Source: Streptomyces werraensis (GTDB taxonomy: Bacteria; Actinomycetota; Actinomycetes; Streptomycetales; Streptomycetaceae). Taken from it: 64,000 nucleotides of DNA. A program made the translations under genes and the position numbers. Shown here piece by piece: positions 53,366 to 63,191 of this stretch (positions are counted from its first letter, which is position 1; the number at the start of each line of letters is the position of its first letter). The notes under the pieces were generated by a model. That model was given only the letters and a program-made list of their open reading frames with translations, had not been told where the DNA came from and did no database searches. Location: NCBI GenBank assembly GCA_014656175.1, contig BNBX01000001.1:888284-952283 (forward strand), written 5' to 3'.

Positions 53366-54319
53366 ATGCCGCACGCCGAGACACCGGGCACCGAGGCGGT
53401 CCCGGCGACCCGGATGCGCTGGTGGACGGAGCTGCCGCTCATCCTCCTCGTGTACGCCTGCTACTCCGCGGGACGGCTCGTCGTCCGCGGCGACGTCTCC
53501 GACGCCGTCGACCACGGCCTGGCGCTGCTGCGGATCGAGAAGGCGTTGTACCTCAACGCCGAGCACCCGCTGAACCGCCTGTTCACCCGCGAACCGTGGA
53601 TCGGCATACCCGCCGACTTCTGGTACGCCTCCCTGCACTACCTGGTCACCCCGGCGCTCCTCGTGTGGCTGTTCCGCTCCCGCGCGGTGCGCTACCGGGC
53701 GGCCAGGACCTGGCTGATGACGTCGACGTTCATCGGCCTGATCGGCTTCACCCTGCTGCCCACCTGCCCGCCCCGGCTGCTCGACCCGAGCCACGGCTTC
53801 GTCGACACGATGGCCTACTACAGCTCGTGGGGCTGGTGGGGCGGCGAGGCGAGCGCCCCGCGCGGTCTCGGCGGCATGACCAACCAGTACGCGGCGATGC
53901 CCAGCCTGCACGTGGGATGGGCGCTGTGGTGCGGCGTGATCCTCTGGAAGTACGGGCGCGGGCGCTGGGCCAGGACGGCCGCGGTCGTCTACCCGCTGGT
54001 CACCACGATCGTGGTGATGGGCACCGCCAACCACTACTTCCTCGACGCGCTCGCGGGCGCCGCCGTGATGGGCGCGGGCTACCTGCTGGCCCCGCACGTG
54101 ATGCGGTACGCGGACGTCGTGAAGGCCCGCTTCCGGATCGGTGCGACGGCCGTCCCTGCGGTCTCGTCCGGCCCGGATACCGCGATTGTCAGTGACGGAT
54201 GCCAGACTTCCGCGGGTGAGCGAATTCCACGGCAGCGGCAGCCCGGGGCGCGGTACGGAGCCGAACCGGGTGCCTCCCCCACGGACGCCGGAGAAGGGGC
54301 TCCGGCACCGGCTCGCTGA
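53366..54319 (+). CDS. PAP2-type membrane phosphatase/phosphotransferase
   Basis: Integral membrane protein, 317 aa, with about six helices (ELPLILLVYACYSAGRLV near residue 22; LVTPALLVWLFRS near 92; VYPLVTTIVVMGTANHYFLD near 210). The PAP2-like catalytic residues fall in AMPSLHVGWALW near 176 and HYFLDALAGAA near 225, as in inositol phosphorylceramide synthase-like and phosphatidylinositol phosphatase-like proteins. The last 50 residues are low-complexity. The ATG at 53366 lies 51 bp after TAGAGT (53310-53315), a good -10 candidate. Its 3' end overlaps the assigned start of the nuclease gene by 104 bp, so it may be the first gene of that operon; lipid role is inference. Confidence 0.8.
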   Translation: MPHAETPGTEAVPATRMRWWTELPLILLVYACYSAGRLVVRGDVSDAVDHGLALLRIEKALYLNAEHPLNRLFTREPWIGIPADFWYASLHYLVTPALLVWLFRSRAVRYRAARTWLMTSTFIGLIGFTLLPTCPPRLLDPSHGFVDTMAYYSSWGWWGGEASAPRGLGGMTNQYAAMPSLHVGWALWCGVILWKYGRGRWARTAAVVYPLVTTIVVMGTANHYFLDALAGAAVMGAGYLLAPHVMRYADVVKARFRIGATAVPAVSSGPDTAIVSDGCQTSAGERIPRQRQPGARYGAEPGASPTDAGEGAPAPAR

Positions 54320-55418
54320 GCTGCGCGGTCCCGAGGTGACGCCCAGGGCGCTGGACGCCCGGGCGCTGGCCGCCCTCGCCGCCAACCCGGGCTGCAGACG
54401 GCGCGCGATCCTCGACGGCGCCGGCGTGGACAAGGCCAAGCTGGCGAGCGCGCTGGGCTCGCCCTCGGTCTTCGGCCAGTCGCAGTTCGCCTTCGTCCGG
54501 GGCAACGCCTTCGAGGCCAAGGTCAAGGCCGACGGCGGCACCGAGCTGCTGCGCCTCGCCCACGAGAAGCTGGACCGCACGGCCGAGCCGCCCATGGGCG
54601 CGCGCCTGCCGGACCTGGGCGCGCAGGACTCCGACGGCCGCACGCGGCGCACGGAGGAGGCGCTGCGCGAGGCCGCCGCGGAACCGGGCGCCTGGACGCT
54701 CCTCGACCACCCGATGCTCGCCCTCGACGTGGCGGGCTCCCCCGCGTTCCTGGAGCCGGACGCGGTGGTGGTGCACCCCGACGGCAGCTGGACGGTCGTC
54801 GAGATCAAGTCGTTCCCCATGCTGGACGGGGCCGCCGACCCGGCGAAGGTCGGCGCGGCCGCCCGCCAGGCCGCGGTGTACGTGCTGGCGCTGGAGCGGG
54901 TCGCCGAGCGGCTCGACCCGCCGCCACGGGTGCGTCACCGTGTGCTGCTGGTGTGCCCGAAGGACTTCTCCAACCTGCCCACCGCCTCCGCCGTGGACGT
55001 CCGAAAGCAGCGCGCGGTGACCGCGCGCCAGCTGGCCCGGCTCACCCGTATCGAGGAGATCGCCGGGACGCTGCCCGACGGCGTGTGCTTCGCCCCGGAG
55101 CTGCCGCCCGAGCAGCTCGAGTGGTCCGTGGAGTCCGTCCCGGCGACGTACGCGCCCGAGTGCCTGTCCGCGTGCGAGCTGGCCTTCCACTGCCGTGACC
55201 GGTCCCGCGCGGCCGGCGCCGTGACCTCCCTGGGCCGCCCGGTGCGGGCCGAGCTGGGCGGTCTGACGACGGTCGGGGACGTGCTGGCGGCGGCCCGCGG
55301 CGAGGCGGGCGACCCCGACGACCCGGCGGTCGCCGCGCTGCGCCGGGCCGCCGCCCTGCGCGCGGAGGCGCTCGCGTCCGCCGCCGAAGGGGCGCGGGAG
55401 GTGGCCGGGTGTCGCTGA
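54216..55418 (+). CDS. RecB/Cas4-type Fe-S exonuclease-like protein
   Basis: Predicted PD-(D/E)XK nuclease with a four-cysteine iron-sulphur site, 400 aa. Residues in order: Cys60 (NPGCRRRAILDG), motif I-like FVRGNAFEAKV near 93, then Asp182 (EPDAVVV), Glu196 and Lys198 (TVVEIKSF), and the Q-x3-Y motif QAAVY at 218-222. Cys316, Cys320 and Cys326 (ECLSACELAFHC) complete a Cas4/AddB/Dna2-type Fe-S cluster. This is a full nuclease set. The GTG at 54216 is uncertain: it overlaps the previous gene by 104 nt, and a start further in is possible. It overlaps the next gene by 10 nt. No cas1, cas2 or repeats are nearby, so this is not a CRISPR adaptation gene. Confidence 0.85.
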   Translation: MSEFHGSGSPGRGTEPNRVPPPRTPEKGLRHRLAELRGPEVTPRALDARALAALAANPGCRRRAILDGAGVDKAKLASALGSPSVFGQSQFAFVRGNAFEAKVKADGGTELLRLAHEKLDRTAEPPMGARLPDLGAQDSDGRTRRTEEALREAAAEPGAWTLLDHPMLALDVAGSPAFLEPDAVVVHPDGSWTVVEIKSFPMLDGAADPAKVGAAARQAAVYVLALERVAERLDPPPRVRHRVLLVCPKDFSNLPTASAVDVRKQRAVTARQLARLTRIEEIAGTLPDGVCFAPELPPEQLEWSVESVPATYAPECLSACELAFHCRDRSRAAGAVTSLGRPVRAELGGLTTVGDVLAAARGEAGDPDDPAVAALRRAAALRAEALASAAEGAREVAGCR

Positions 55419-57010
55419 TCTCCACCCTCGCCCGGCTCGAGGCGGTCGACACCGGCCGCGCGCAGCCCGCCGCGACCGTCCGGCACCGGCATCTGTCCGA
55501 GCGCCCGCTGGTGTTCGTGCCGCTCATCACCGCCGGTGAGGCGGGCGCCCCGCTCGGCGCGCTGGTGGGGACCGACCGGGACGCGCCGCGGCTGCTGGTG
55601 GTGCCGCAGCCGCGCGACCGCGAGCTGCGGTTCGCGTTCCTCGCCGAGCTGGCGGACGTCGTCCTGCCATACGTGGACGGGTTCGCGGACGCCGTGGAGG
55701 CGGCCGAGCGCTCGGAGACCGACCCGGAGACGGGCAAGCGGGTCAAGGTCGAGGTCGAGCTGTGCGCGGACGCGCCGCAGCTGATCGTGCCGAGCCGGGC
55801 CGGCGTCGACCTGGTGCGCCTGCTCGGCCGGTCGATGCGGTTCCGGCGCACCGCGGAGCAGGACCCGGAGACCCCGTTCCCGGCGCCGCCCCGGGTGCCG
55901 CTGCTCGGCCGCTGGCTGACGCACTTCGGGGAGCGGGCCCGGGTGCCCGGCTCCTGCCTGCTGCTCGCCATGACGGACGTGCTGGGCCGGCACTGGGCGA
56001 CCGGCCAGTCCACGCTGGAGGACCAGCACCTGGGGGCGCTGCTCGCCTGGATCGACCCGCCCGAGGGCCGCTCCGGCGCGGAGGCCGCCCAGGAGGCGGA
56101 GCTGGCGCGGGACGACGACGGGCAGCTGGTGTGCCCTCCCGCGGGCCCGGCCACCGACCCGGCGTTCGACAACAAGCTGCTCGCCCCGGCCATCGAGCGC
56201 TACGACCGCGCGCGGACCGCGCTCGCCGCCGCCGAGGACGGCGTGGAGGCCGACGCCCGGCTGGGCGTGCTGACCGCCGCCGAGCGGGAGATCCGCGCCC
56301 TGGTGGAGAGCCGTACGCGGCCTACCTGGGACGCGGTGTGGCGGGGCCTGGACCTGCTGTGGGAGCTGCCGGAGGGCGCCCGCGTGGAGGAACGCTGGAC
56401 CCGCGACCGCTGGTCGTTCACCAGCCACCGCGACCGGGTGGCGGCCGGGGAGCCGCCGCAGCCGCGCCGCGACGACGCGGTGACGGCGGCGAACAAGCTG
56501 GCGGCCCGCGAGCGGGAGCAGGCGCGTCTGGAGGCGCAGGAGGCGCTCGACGACCCGCTGGTGATGGCGGCCCGGCGGCTGTCCGGGGAGGCGTTCGCCG
56601 GGGAGGTCGTCGACGTGGTGATGGCGTACAGCGAGAGCAGGCGGCCGAGCCCGCGCCCGCTGGTCACGGTCCGCACGGACGACCGGCCGCATCTGGGCGA
56701 GCGCGTGAAGGTGTACCGCTCGCTGGGCGGGAAGCCGCAGACGGCGGAGTTCGTGGAGTACGCGGCGGGGCCCGAGGACGGTCTGCTGGTCCTGCGGATC
56801 ATGGACAAGATGGGCCGGGGCAAGGAGCCGGAGCCCGGTTCGGTGCCGGAGAAGGGCGACCGGCTGTGCTTCACGCTCTTCGAGCACGAGCCGCGCGGCG
56901 GCGCCAAGCTGCCCGACCCGGAGGAGACCCCGTGGACCCACGGCGGGCCGCCCAGTGAGGAGCCGGCGCCCGAGCCCGCCGACCCGGTGACCGAGGAGGA
57001 CGTGCTGTGA
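55409..57010 (+). CDS. Unrecognised middle subunit of nuclease-helicase operon, 533 aa
   Basis: I do not recognise a family. The first 360 residues are mixed alpha/beta with helical segments (ERYDRARTALAAAEDGVEAD near 270) and Trp-rich stretches (WDAVWRGLDLLWELPEG near 307; RWTRDRWSFTSH near 327), then a charged coiled-coil-like helix (ANKLAAREREQARLEAQEAL near 355). Residues 385-495 are beta-rich (PLVTVRTDDRPHLGERVKVY and DRLCFTLFEHEP), like a beta-barrel. The end is acidic and disordered (about 500-533). In Dna2/Upf1-type proteins a stalk helix and a beta-barrel precede the helicase core, so this could be that part as a separate chain. The GTG at 55409 has GGGAGG upstream. The stop overlaps the helicase GTG by 4 nt. 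Confidence 0.75.
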   Translation: MSLISTLARLEAVDTGRAQPAATVRHRHLSERPLVFVPLITAGEAGAPLGALVGTDRDAPRLLVVPQPRDRELRFAFLAELADVVLPYVDGFADAVEAAERSETDPETGKRVKVEVELCADAPQLIVPSRAGVDLVRLLGRSMRFRRTAEQDPETPFPAPPRVPLLGRWLTHFGERARVPGSCLLLAMTDVLGRHWATGQSTLEDQHLGALLAWIDPPEGRSGAEAAQEAELARDDDGQLVCPPAGPATDPAFDNKLLAPAIERYDRARTALAAAEDGVEADARLGVLTAAEREIRALVESRTRPTWDAVWRGLDLLWELPEGARVEERWTRDRWSFTSHRDRVAAGEPPQPRRDDAVTAANKLAAREREQARLEAQEALDDPLVMAARRLSGEAFAGEVVDVVMAYSESRRPSPRPLVTVRTDDRPHLGERVKVYRSLGGKPQTAEFVEYAAGPEDGLLVLRIMDKMGRGKEPEPGSVPEKGDRLCFTLFEHEPRGGAKLPDPEETPWTHGGPPSEEPAPEPADPVTEEDVL

Positions 57011-58356
57011 CCGCCCCTGTCGAGGCGACGGTGTTCGACCCCGGCTCCGCGGCCGCCCGGGCCACGGACGCGATCCTCCACGACACGCTCCACGGCCCCG
57101 CGCGCGGTGTCGTCGTCGACTCCCCGCCCGGCGCCGGCAAGTCCACGCTGGTGGTGCGCGCGGCGCTGGAGCTGGCGGAGGCGGGCCGCCCGCTGATGGT
57201 GGTCGCGCAGACGAACGCGCAGGTGGACGACCTGGTGCTGCGCCTCGCCGAGAAGAACCCCGACCTGCCGGTGGGCCGCCTGCACAGCAGCGACACCGAC
57301 CCGTACGACAAGGCGCTGGACGCCCTCGACCAGGTGCGCACGTCGGCGAAGGCGGCGGACCTCGCCGGGCTGCCGGTGGTGCTGTCGACGGCGGCGAAGT
57401 GGGCGCACGTGAAGAACGTGGAGCCGTGGCAGCACGCCATCGTCGACGAGGCGTACCAGATGCGCTCGGACGCGCTGCTGGCGGTGGCCGGGCTGTTCGA
57501 GCGGGCGCTGTTCGTGGGCGACCCGGGGCAGCTGGACCCGTTCTCCATCGTGGGCGCCGAGCAGTGGGCGGGCCTGTCGTACGACCCGTCGGGCTCGGCC
57601 GTGACCACGCTGCTCGCGCACAACCCCGGCCTGCCGCAGCACCGGCTGCCGGTGTCCTGGCGGCTGCCCGCCTCGGCGGCGCCGCTGGTGTCGGACGCGT
57701 TCTACCCGTTCACGCCCTTCCGCAGCGGCACGGACCACGGCGACCGCGCCCTGACCCTCGCCGTCCCGTCGGACGGCTCGGGCCCTGACCGGGTGATCGA
57801 CGAGGCGGCGGAGACCGGCTGGGGCCTGCTGGAGCTGCCCGCCCGCCACACCCCGCGCACCGACCCGGAGGCGGTGAGGGCGGTCGCCCTGGTGGTGCGC
57901 CGCCTGCTGGACCGGGGCGGTGCGGCGGTCTCCGAGCGCTCCCCCGACCCGACGCCGCTCACCGCGGACCGCGTCGCGGTCGGCACGGCCCACCGCGACC
58001 AGGCGGCGGCGATCCGTTCGGCGCTGGCGGACCTGGGCGTGAGCGACGTGACCGTCGACACGGCGAACCGCCTCCAGGGCCGCGAGTACGACGTGACGGT
58101 CGTCCTCCACCCCCTCTCCGGCCGCCCCGACGCGACGGCGTTCCACCTGGAGACGGGCCGCCTCTGCGTCCTCGCCTCCCGCCACCGCCACGCGTGCATC
58201 GTCGTCTGCCGCGAGGGCGTGACGGACCTCCTGGACGACTACCCGTCCACGGAACCGGTCCAGCTCGGGACGCTGGTGAAGTTCCCGGACGGCTGGGAGG
58301 CGAACCACGCGGTGCTGTCGCATCTGGCGGAGCACCGGGTGGCCTGGCGGCCCTGA
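57007..58356 (+). CDS. Superfamily 1 (Upf1/Dna2-type) helicase-like ATPase
   Basis: P-loop ATPase of the SF1 helicase AAA_11/12 type, 449 aa. Motif I is PPGAGKST at 40-47. [14 protein letters not shown] near 68 corresponds to motif Ia. Motif II is DEAYQ at 147-151, motif [12 protein letters not shown] at 171-179, motif IV/V-like [17 protein letters not shown] near 351, and motif VI is the arginine-bearing [14 protein letters not shown] near 388. It is shorter than Dna2 and Upf1 because it has no large 1B/1C insertions and no nuclease domain, which are found in the two upstream genes. The GTG at 57007 overlaps the previous stop by 4 nt. Probably it works on DNA or RNA ends with the upstream nuclease. 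Confidence 0.85.
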   Translation: MTAPVEATVFDPGSAAARATDAILHDTLHGPARGVVVDSPPGAGKSTLVVRAALELAEAGRPLMVVAQTNAQVDDLVLRLAEKNPDLPVGRLHSSDTDPYDKALDALDQVRTSAKAADLAGLPVVLSTAAKWAHVKNVEPWQHAIVDEAYQMRSDALLAVAGLFERALFVGDPGQLDPFSIVGAEQWAGLSYDPSGSAVTTLLAHNPGLPQHRLPVSWRLPASAAPLVSDAFYPFTPFRSGTDHGDRALTLAVPSDGSGPDRVIDEAAETGWGLLELPARHTPRTDPEAVRAVALVVRRLLDRGGAAVSERSPDPTPLTADRVAVGTAHRDQAAAIRSALADLGVSDVTVDTANRLQGREYDVTVVLHPLSGRPDATAFHLETGRLCVLASRHRHACIVVCREGVTDLLDDYPSTEPVQLGTLVKFPDGWEANHAVLSHLAEHRVAWRP

Positions 58357-58489
58357 GGCCGGACGGGGGCCGCGTCGGCGTCCGGCGCGCGCCGGTGCCG
58401 GGCGGGCCGGGGGAATAACCGGGGACCACCCCCTGTTCCCTCCACCGCACATGCACCGAGTGCGAAGACGTCCGACAGGAGGCACCCAC

Positions 58490-59584
58490 GTGACCGCAGG
58501 CGACGAGATCAGGGGCACGGCACACGGCACCGCCCCCGTACCCCTCTCCGTTCTCGACCTGGTCACGGTGGGTGCCGGGCGGACCGCGTCCGACGCGTTG
58601 CGGACCAGCGTGGAGCTGGCGAAGCTCACCGAGGCGCGCGGGTTCCACCGGTACTGGGTGGCCGAGCACCACTCCATGCCGGGCGTGGCCTCCTCCTCGC
58701 CGGCCGTGATCCTCGCGCACCTGGCCGCGTACACGGAGCGGATCCGGCTCGGGTCGGGCGGTGTGATGCTGCCCAACCACGCGCCGCTCGTGATCGCCGA
58801 GCAGTTCGGCACGCTGGAGGCCATGGCGCCGGGACGGATCGACCTGGGGCTGGGGCGGGCGCCCGGCACCGACGGGGCGACCGCCGCCGCCCTGCGCCGC
58901 ACCGACCGGCTGAACGAGGGCGCCGACGACTTCCCGCAGCAGCTCGCCGAGCTGACCCGCTTCCTGGACGACGACTTCCCCGACGGGCACCCGTACCGGC
59001 GGATCCACGCCGTGCCCGGCCCTGTGCAGGCGACCTCGCCGGGCGGGGTGCAGTCCCCGCACCGGCCGCCGGTGTGGCTGCTCGGCTCCTCCGGGTTCAG
59101 CGCCCGGCTGGCCGGCGTGCTCGGCCTGCCGTTCGCCTTCGCGCACCACTTCTCCGCGCAGAACACCGTCCCCGCCCTCGACCTGTACCGGGAGAGCTTC
59201 CGGCCGAGCGAGGTGCTGGACGCGCCCTACGCGCTGATCGGGGTCGCCGCGCTCGCCGCCGACGACGAGAAGGAGGCGCGCCGCCAGGTGCTGGCCGCCG
59301 CGCTGAACATGGTGCGGCTGCGCACCGGACGCCCGGGGCTCGTGCCCACGCCCGAGGAGGCGGAGGCGTACGACTTCAGCCCGATGGAGCGGGAGTTCGT
59401 GGAGTCCTGGAACGCCAACGTCATCCACGGCACGGCGGACGAGGTCCGGGCCGGCCTGGACGACCTGCAGAAGCGCACCGGCGCCGACGAGTTGATGCTC
59501 ACCGCCAACGCGCACGGTGGTGACGTCCGGGTGCGGTCGTACGAACTGATCGCCGACGCCTACGGGTTGCCGACGCCCGCCTGA
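58490..59584 (+). CDS. LLM-class flavin-dependent oxidoreductase
   Basis: Luciferase-like monooxygenase or F420/FMN-dependent reductase, 364 aa, TIM barrel. Seen: [20 protein letters not shown] near residue 20, a strong [20 protein letters not shown] near 53, and flavin- or substrate-contact region [15 protein letters not shown] near 111. The GTG at 58490 follows AGGAGG at 58477-58482. It uses a separate promoter from the helicase operon, judging by the 133-bp gap, and its last codons overlap the convergent cdgA by 25 bp. The natural substrate is not evident. Confidence 0.88.
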   Translation: MTAGDEIRGTAHGTAPVPLSVLDLVTVGAGRTASDALRTSVELAKLTEARGFHRYWVAEHHSMPGVASSSPAVILAHLAAYTERIRLGSGGVMLPNHAPLVIAEQFGTLEAMAPGRIDLGLGRAPGTDGATAAALRRTDRLNEGADDFPQQLAELTRFLDDDFPDGHPYRRIHAVPGPVQATSPGGVQSPHRPPVWLLGSSGFSARLAGVLGLPFAFAHHFSAQNTVPALDLYRESFRPSEVLDAPYALIGVAALAADDEKEARRQVLAAALNMVRLRTGRPGLVPTPEEAEAYDFSPMEREFVESWNANVIHGTADEVRAGLDDLQKRTGADELMLTANAHGGDVRVRSYELIADAYGLPTPA

Positions 59585-61449
59585 ACCCCGGGTGTGCCGA
59601 GCAGTTCGGAGATGCGGTCGGGCGGGACGGGCCGTGAGTACAGCCAGCCCTGGCCGGTGTCGCAGCCGATCCGGCGCAGCCGGGTGGCCTGCGCGGAGGT
59701 CTCCACGCACTCCGCGGTGACGGTCAGCCCCAGCCGGTGGGCGAGCTGCACCATCGCCTCGACGATGACCTCGTCCGCCGGGCTGGCCTTGGCGGCGCGG
59801 TCCTCGATCTGGAAGCCGCGCACGAAGGAGCCGTCGAGCTTCAGCACCGACACCGGCAGCCTGCTGAGGTAGGCGAGGTTGGAGTAGCCGGTGCCGAAGT
59901 CGTCGATGGCGATGCGCACGCCCATGTCGCTGAGGGCTTCGAGCGCCCGCAGCGGCCGGCCCGAGGAGCCCATCACCGCGGACTCGGTCAGCTCCAGCTG
60001 GAGCAGGTGCGGGGGGAGCCCGGTCTCCTCCAGGGTCTCGGCGACGTCGGCGACCAGGTCGGAGTCCCAGACCTGACGGACCGCCACGTTCACGCTGACG
60101 AAGATCGGCGGCTCGTCCGGGTGCTGCGTCTGCCAGGCGCGCGCCTGCCGGCAGGCCGTGCGCAGCACCCAGCGGCCGAGCGGCACGATCGAACCGTCCT
60201 CCTCCGCCAGGGAGATGAACCGATTCGGCGTGAGCGTGCCGAAGCGCGGGTGGTGCCAGCGGATCAGGGCCTCCACGCCGTGCACGCGGTCGTCGTCCAT
60301 GCCGACCAGCGGCTGGTACTCCAGGGCGAACTCGCCCCGGTCGATGGCCGGGCGGAGGGAGGAGACGAGGGCCTGCCGGGTGACGCGTGAGGCGTTGCGC
60401 TCCGGGTCGAACAGCGTCCAGCGGGCCTTGCCGTCGGCCTTGGCCCAGTACAGCGTGGTGTCGGCGGCCTGCATCAGCGCCGTGGGCGTGGTCCCGGCGG
60501 CGTGCCGCTCGACCACGCCGATGGAGGCGGACACCTTCAGGCGGCGGCCGGACAGGTCGAACGGCTCCTGGATCGCGTCGAGCAGCGACTCGGCGAGGTC
60601 GGCGAGCTGTTCGGTGCCGGTGGAGTCCTCCACGAGCAGGGCGAACTCGTCGCCGCCGAGCCGGGCGACCAGCGGGATCCCGGCCCGGGCCCGGCCCGCG
60701 TCCTGCGCGCACCGCGTGAGCCGGTCGGCCACGGCGGCGAGGAGCTGGTCGCCGACGCGGTGGCCGAGGGTGTCGTTGACGGCCTTGAAGCCGTCCAGGT
60801 CGAGGTAGCAGAGCCCGATCCGGCCGGTGCCGCTCTCCGCGTACGACTCCGCCTCCAGGGCGGTGGTCAGCCGTTCGAAGAACAGGGTGCGGTTGGGCAG
60901 CCGGGTCACCGGGTCGTGCATGCGGAGGTGGCGGAGCCGGGCCTGGAGGGCGCGGTGGTCGCTGATGTCGGCGACGGACAGCAGGACGCCGCCGTCGCCG
61001 GAGGGCAGCGGGGCGACCGTGACCCGCACCCACAGGGCGTGCCCCTCGGGGTGTTTCAGCCGGCGGGTGCAGCGCAGCCGGGCGCGGCGGCCGCGCAGCA
61101 GTTCGCGGTAGGCGTGCCAGGTGCGGGCGTCGGAGGCGAGGTCGACCAGGTCGGCGGCGACGGCGCCGGTGAGGGCGTCCTGGTCGCGGCCGAGCAGGTC
61201 GGCAAGGGCGGCGTTGGCGCCGGTGACCATGCCCTCCCGGTCGACGACGGCCATGGCGAGCGGGGCGGCGGTGAAGACGGAGCGGTAGGACGGGGGCGCG
61301 GGCGACCGCGGGGAGGCGGACCCGGCGGAACCGACCGGCTCGGCAGCCTCGGCGGACCCGGCACCCGGGGACGCCGGGTTCTCACTCTCCGTGACGACCG
61401 ACCGATTGAGCTCAGTCGCGGGCGTCGGCCCTTCGGACGTTCCGCTCAC
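59560..61449 (-). CDS. cdgA: Cyclic-di-GMP enzyme CdgA (PAS-GGDEF-EAL)
   Basis: Signalling protein, 629 aa, that makes and probably breaks cyclic-di-GMP. After a disordered N-terminus (1-50) come a PAS domain (about 54-170), GGDEF domain with [10 protein letters not shown] (GGDEF at 265-269) and EAL domain with [10 protein letters not shown] (EAL at 393-395) and [10 protein letters not shown] near 492. No RxxD inhibition site is seen just before the GGDEF motif. No membrane helices. The order matches S. coelicolor CdgA (SCO2817), a diguanylate cyclase that I recall is a BldD target and blocks development when overproduced. GTG at 61449 has GGGAG 6 nt upstream. A TATGAT -10 candidate lies at 61520-61525. 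Confidence 0.9.
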   Translation of the reverse strand: MSGTSEGPTPATELNRSVVTESENPASPGAGSAEAAEPVGSAGSASPRSPAPPSYRSVFTAAPLAMAVVDREGMVTGANAALADLLGRDQDALTGAVAADLVDLASDARTWHAYRELLRGRRARLRCTRRLKHPEGHALWVRVTVAPLPSGDGGVLLSVADISDHRALQARLRHLRMHDPVTRLPNRTLFFERLTTALEAESYAESGTGRIGLCYLDLDGFKAVNDTLGHRVGDQLLAAVADRLTRCAQDAGRARAGIPLVARLGGDEFALLVEDSTGTEQLADLAESLLDAIQEPFDLSGRRLKVSASIGVVERHAAGTTPTALMQAADTTLYWAKADGKARWTLFDPERNASRVTRQALVSSLRPAIDRGEFALEYQPLVGMDDDRVHGVEALIRWHHPRFGTLTPNRFISLAEEDGSIVPLGRWVLRTACRQARAWQTQHPDEPPIFVSVNVAVRQVWDSDLVADVAETLEETGLPPHLLQLELTESAVMGSSGRPLRALEALSDMGVRIAIDDFGTGYSNLAYLSRLPVSVLKLDGSFVRGFQIEDRAAKASPADEVIVEAMVQLAHRLGLTVTAECVETSAQATRLRRIGCDTGQGWLYSRPVPPDRISELLGTPGVQAGVGNP

Positions 61450-61792
61450 CACTCGCTCCCGCAGTGCACTCGCTCGCTGTCGTGCAGGAAAACACCTTCC
61501 GCATCCGGAAAGTGTGCCGATCATAGAGGCCCGCGTCGGGCCCTTCCAGCCACTGTCCGGCCTCCGGGCCGGTTCCGCATCTCTGCCAGATCGTTTCTGC
61601 ACGGGTGTGGACGGCTTCTGCCGAGGCTCCGACCAGTTGTGACGTTCTGTGAGTGCGGACGGTGCTCAGTGCGCGCGGTCCCGCCCGTTCTGCCGCCGTT
61701 CTCACCCGAGCGGTGCAGTTGAACAGGGCGCAGTACGACAAATCATCCCACTCTGGGTGCGGTGTCCCGCGAACCGTCTCCCGGAGGTCCCC
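61450..61792. promoter_or_regulatory. cdgA/protease divergent intergenic region
   Basis: A 343-bp gap with no gene. Towards cdgA the reverse complement of 61520-61525 reads TATGAT, a good -10, about 70 bp before the GTG. GTGAC at 61639-61643 and GTGAG at 61649-61653 form a direct pair resembling half of a BldD site, which I list only as possible. Towards the protease gene I see GGAGG (61783-61787) as its ribosome-binding site but no clear promoter. Confidence 0.4.
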
Positions 61793-63130
61793 GTGCCGCG
61801 TCAGCTCACCCCGAGAGGACTCGGTCGTGAGGCACTGCGACAGCGGCTGGGCCGTTCGGGTGTCCGGCCCCGGCTGCGGACCACGGCGGCGATGTGCACG
61901 ACGATGTCGGCGCTCGCCGCGACGTCCATGGTGAGCGTGCCGTCCGGTCCCGAGCCGTTCTCGGCGGAGCCGTGCGTACTCACCCGGACCGACGCCCACC
62001 ACTCGGAGGGGCTGGACACCTGGAACGCGGCCTATCCGCGTCCGACCAGCCGGCTGGACGCGGTGATGGTGTTCCTGTCGTTCCCCGACTCGCGTCCGCT
62101 GACCTCGCCGGACGAGCTGGCCGCCGACCACTTCCCGATGACCAGCCGCTTCTTCGAGCGGGCCTCCTACGGGAAGTTCAGCCTGCGGGCGCATCCGGTG
62201 AAGCGGTGGATCCGGATGCCGCGTCCCTCGACGGCGTACGCCGTACAGCGCGACTGGACGGTGGCGCACCGTGCGGCCTACCTGCGGGACGCGCTCGCCG
62301 CATCCGATCCGCACGTCGACTACTCGGCCTACGACATCGTGTACCTCGTCGCCGATCCGGACGCGCCGGGGGTGGACTCGGACGCCACCAAGGTGGTCAA
62401 CCTGGACCGCCCGATGCGGGCGGACGGCGCCGACATCCGGCGGGTCGTCACCGTGTTCGAGAACCATCCTCCGGACCGTCTGGTGCTGGCGCACGAGACG
62501 GGGCACGTCTTCGACCTGCCGGATCTGTACCACCGGCCGGTGGACGGCAAGGGCGACTGGGACACCCATGTCGGGGACTGGGACCTGATGGGCAGCCAGT
62601 TCGCGCTGGCCCCGGATCTGTTCGGCTGGCACAAGTGGAAGCTGGGCTGGCTGGAGCCGCGGCAGGTGCGGTGCGTGCAGGAGGGCGGTCCGGTGCGGCT
62701 GACGCTGGAGCCGCTGGGGGCGGGGCCGGGCACGCCGGTGACGGGCGCGGCCGGGGCGCCGTCGTTCGGTCTGGGGCGCGGCACCAAGCTGGCGGTGGTG
62801 CGCACGGGCGCGGACACGGCGCTGGCCTTCGAGGTGCGCGGCCCGGTCGGCAACGACCGCGCGGCCTGCCGGCCGGGGGTGCTGGTCTACCGCGTGTCCA
62901 GCGGCACCCGCTCGGGACGCGGTCCCGTCGAGGTGATCGACGCCCACCCGCACACCGAGGGGTGCTGGGAGGACTCGGTCTATCCCCCGCTGGCGGACGC
63001 CCCGGTCGCCCTCGGCGAGAGCTTCACGGTCCCCGGCGAGTCGGTCCGCGTCGACGTGGAGGGCCGCACGCCCTCCGGCGCCTGGACGGTCAAGATCACC
63101 ACCGGCGACCGCGCGGCCCGGGCGTCCTGA
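61793..63130 (+). CDS. Secreted M6-like zinc metalloprotease
   Basis: Extracellular zinc protease, 445 aa. A basic N-terminus and hydrophobic stretch (TTAAMCTTMSALAATSMVSV, about 30-49) form an atypical signal peptide. The catalytic site is LAHETGHVFDLPDLYH, with His234, Glu235, His238 and a downstream ligand, in the immune-inhibitor-A/M6 arrangement. A conserved GDWDLMGSQFALAPDLFGWH follows near 264, and a C-terminal beta domain (about 320-445) ends the protein. The GTG at 61793 has GGAGG 5 nt upstream and gives MPRQLTPRGLGREA. It is divergent from cdgA across a 343-bp region, so its expression could be tied to development, but that is inference. Confidence 0.85.
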   Translation: MPRQLTPRGLGREALRQRLGRSGVRPRLRTTAAMCTTMSALAATSMVSVPSGPEPFSAEPCVLTRTDAHHSEGLDTWNAAYPRPTSRLDAVMVFLSFPDSRPLTSPDELAADHFPMTSRFFERASYGKFSLRAHPVKRWIRMPRPSTAYAVQRDWTVAHRAAYLRDALAASDPHVDYSAYDIVYLVADPDAPGVDSDATKVVNLDRPMRADGADIRRVVTVFENHPPDRLVLAHETGHVFDLPDLYHRPVDGKGDWDTHVGDWDLMGSQFALAPDLFGWHKWKLGWLEPRQVRCVQEGGPVRLTLEPLGAGPGTPVTGAAGAPSFGLGRGTKLAVVRTGADTALAFEVRGPVGNDRAACRPGVLVYRVSSGTRSGRGPVEVIDAHPHTEGCWEDSVYPPLADAPVALGESFTVPGESVRVDVEGRTPSGAWTVKITTGDRAARAS

Positions 63131-63191
63131 CCGGACGCGTGACCCACGCGCAGAAGGCCCCCCGCTTGCGCGAGAGGCCTTCCACGTGTCG

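Noticed and set aside
54216..55418. Cas4-like nuclease taken as part of a CRISPR-Cas locus
   Set aside because: No cas1, cas2, effector genes or direct-repeat arrays are seen in the window; the neighbours are a helicase and an unknown protein.
56200..61033. Very long minus-strand open frames (988 and 1024 codons) over the helicase, LLM and cdgA genes
   Set aside because: They are antisense or out-of-frame readings of strong genes, as expected when stop codons are rare at this GC content.
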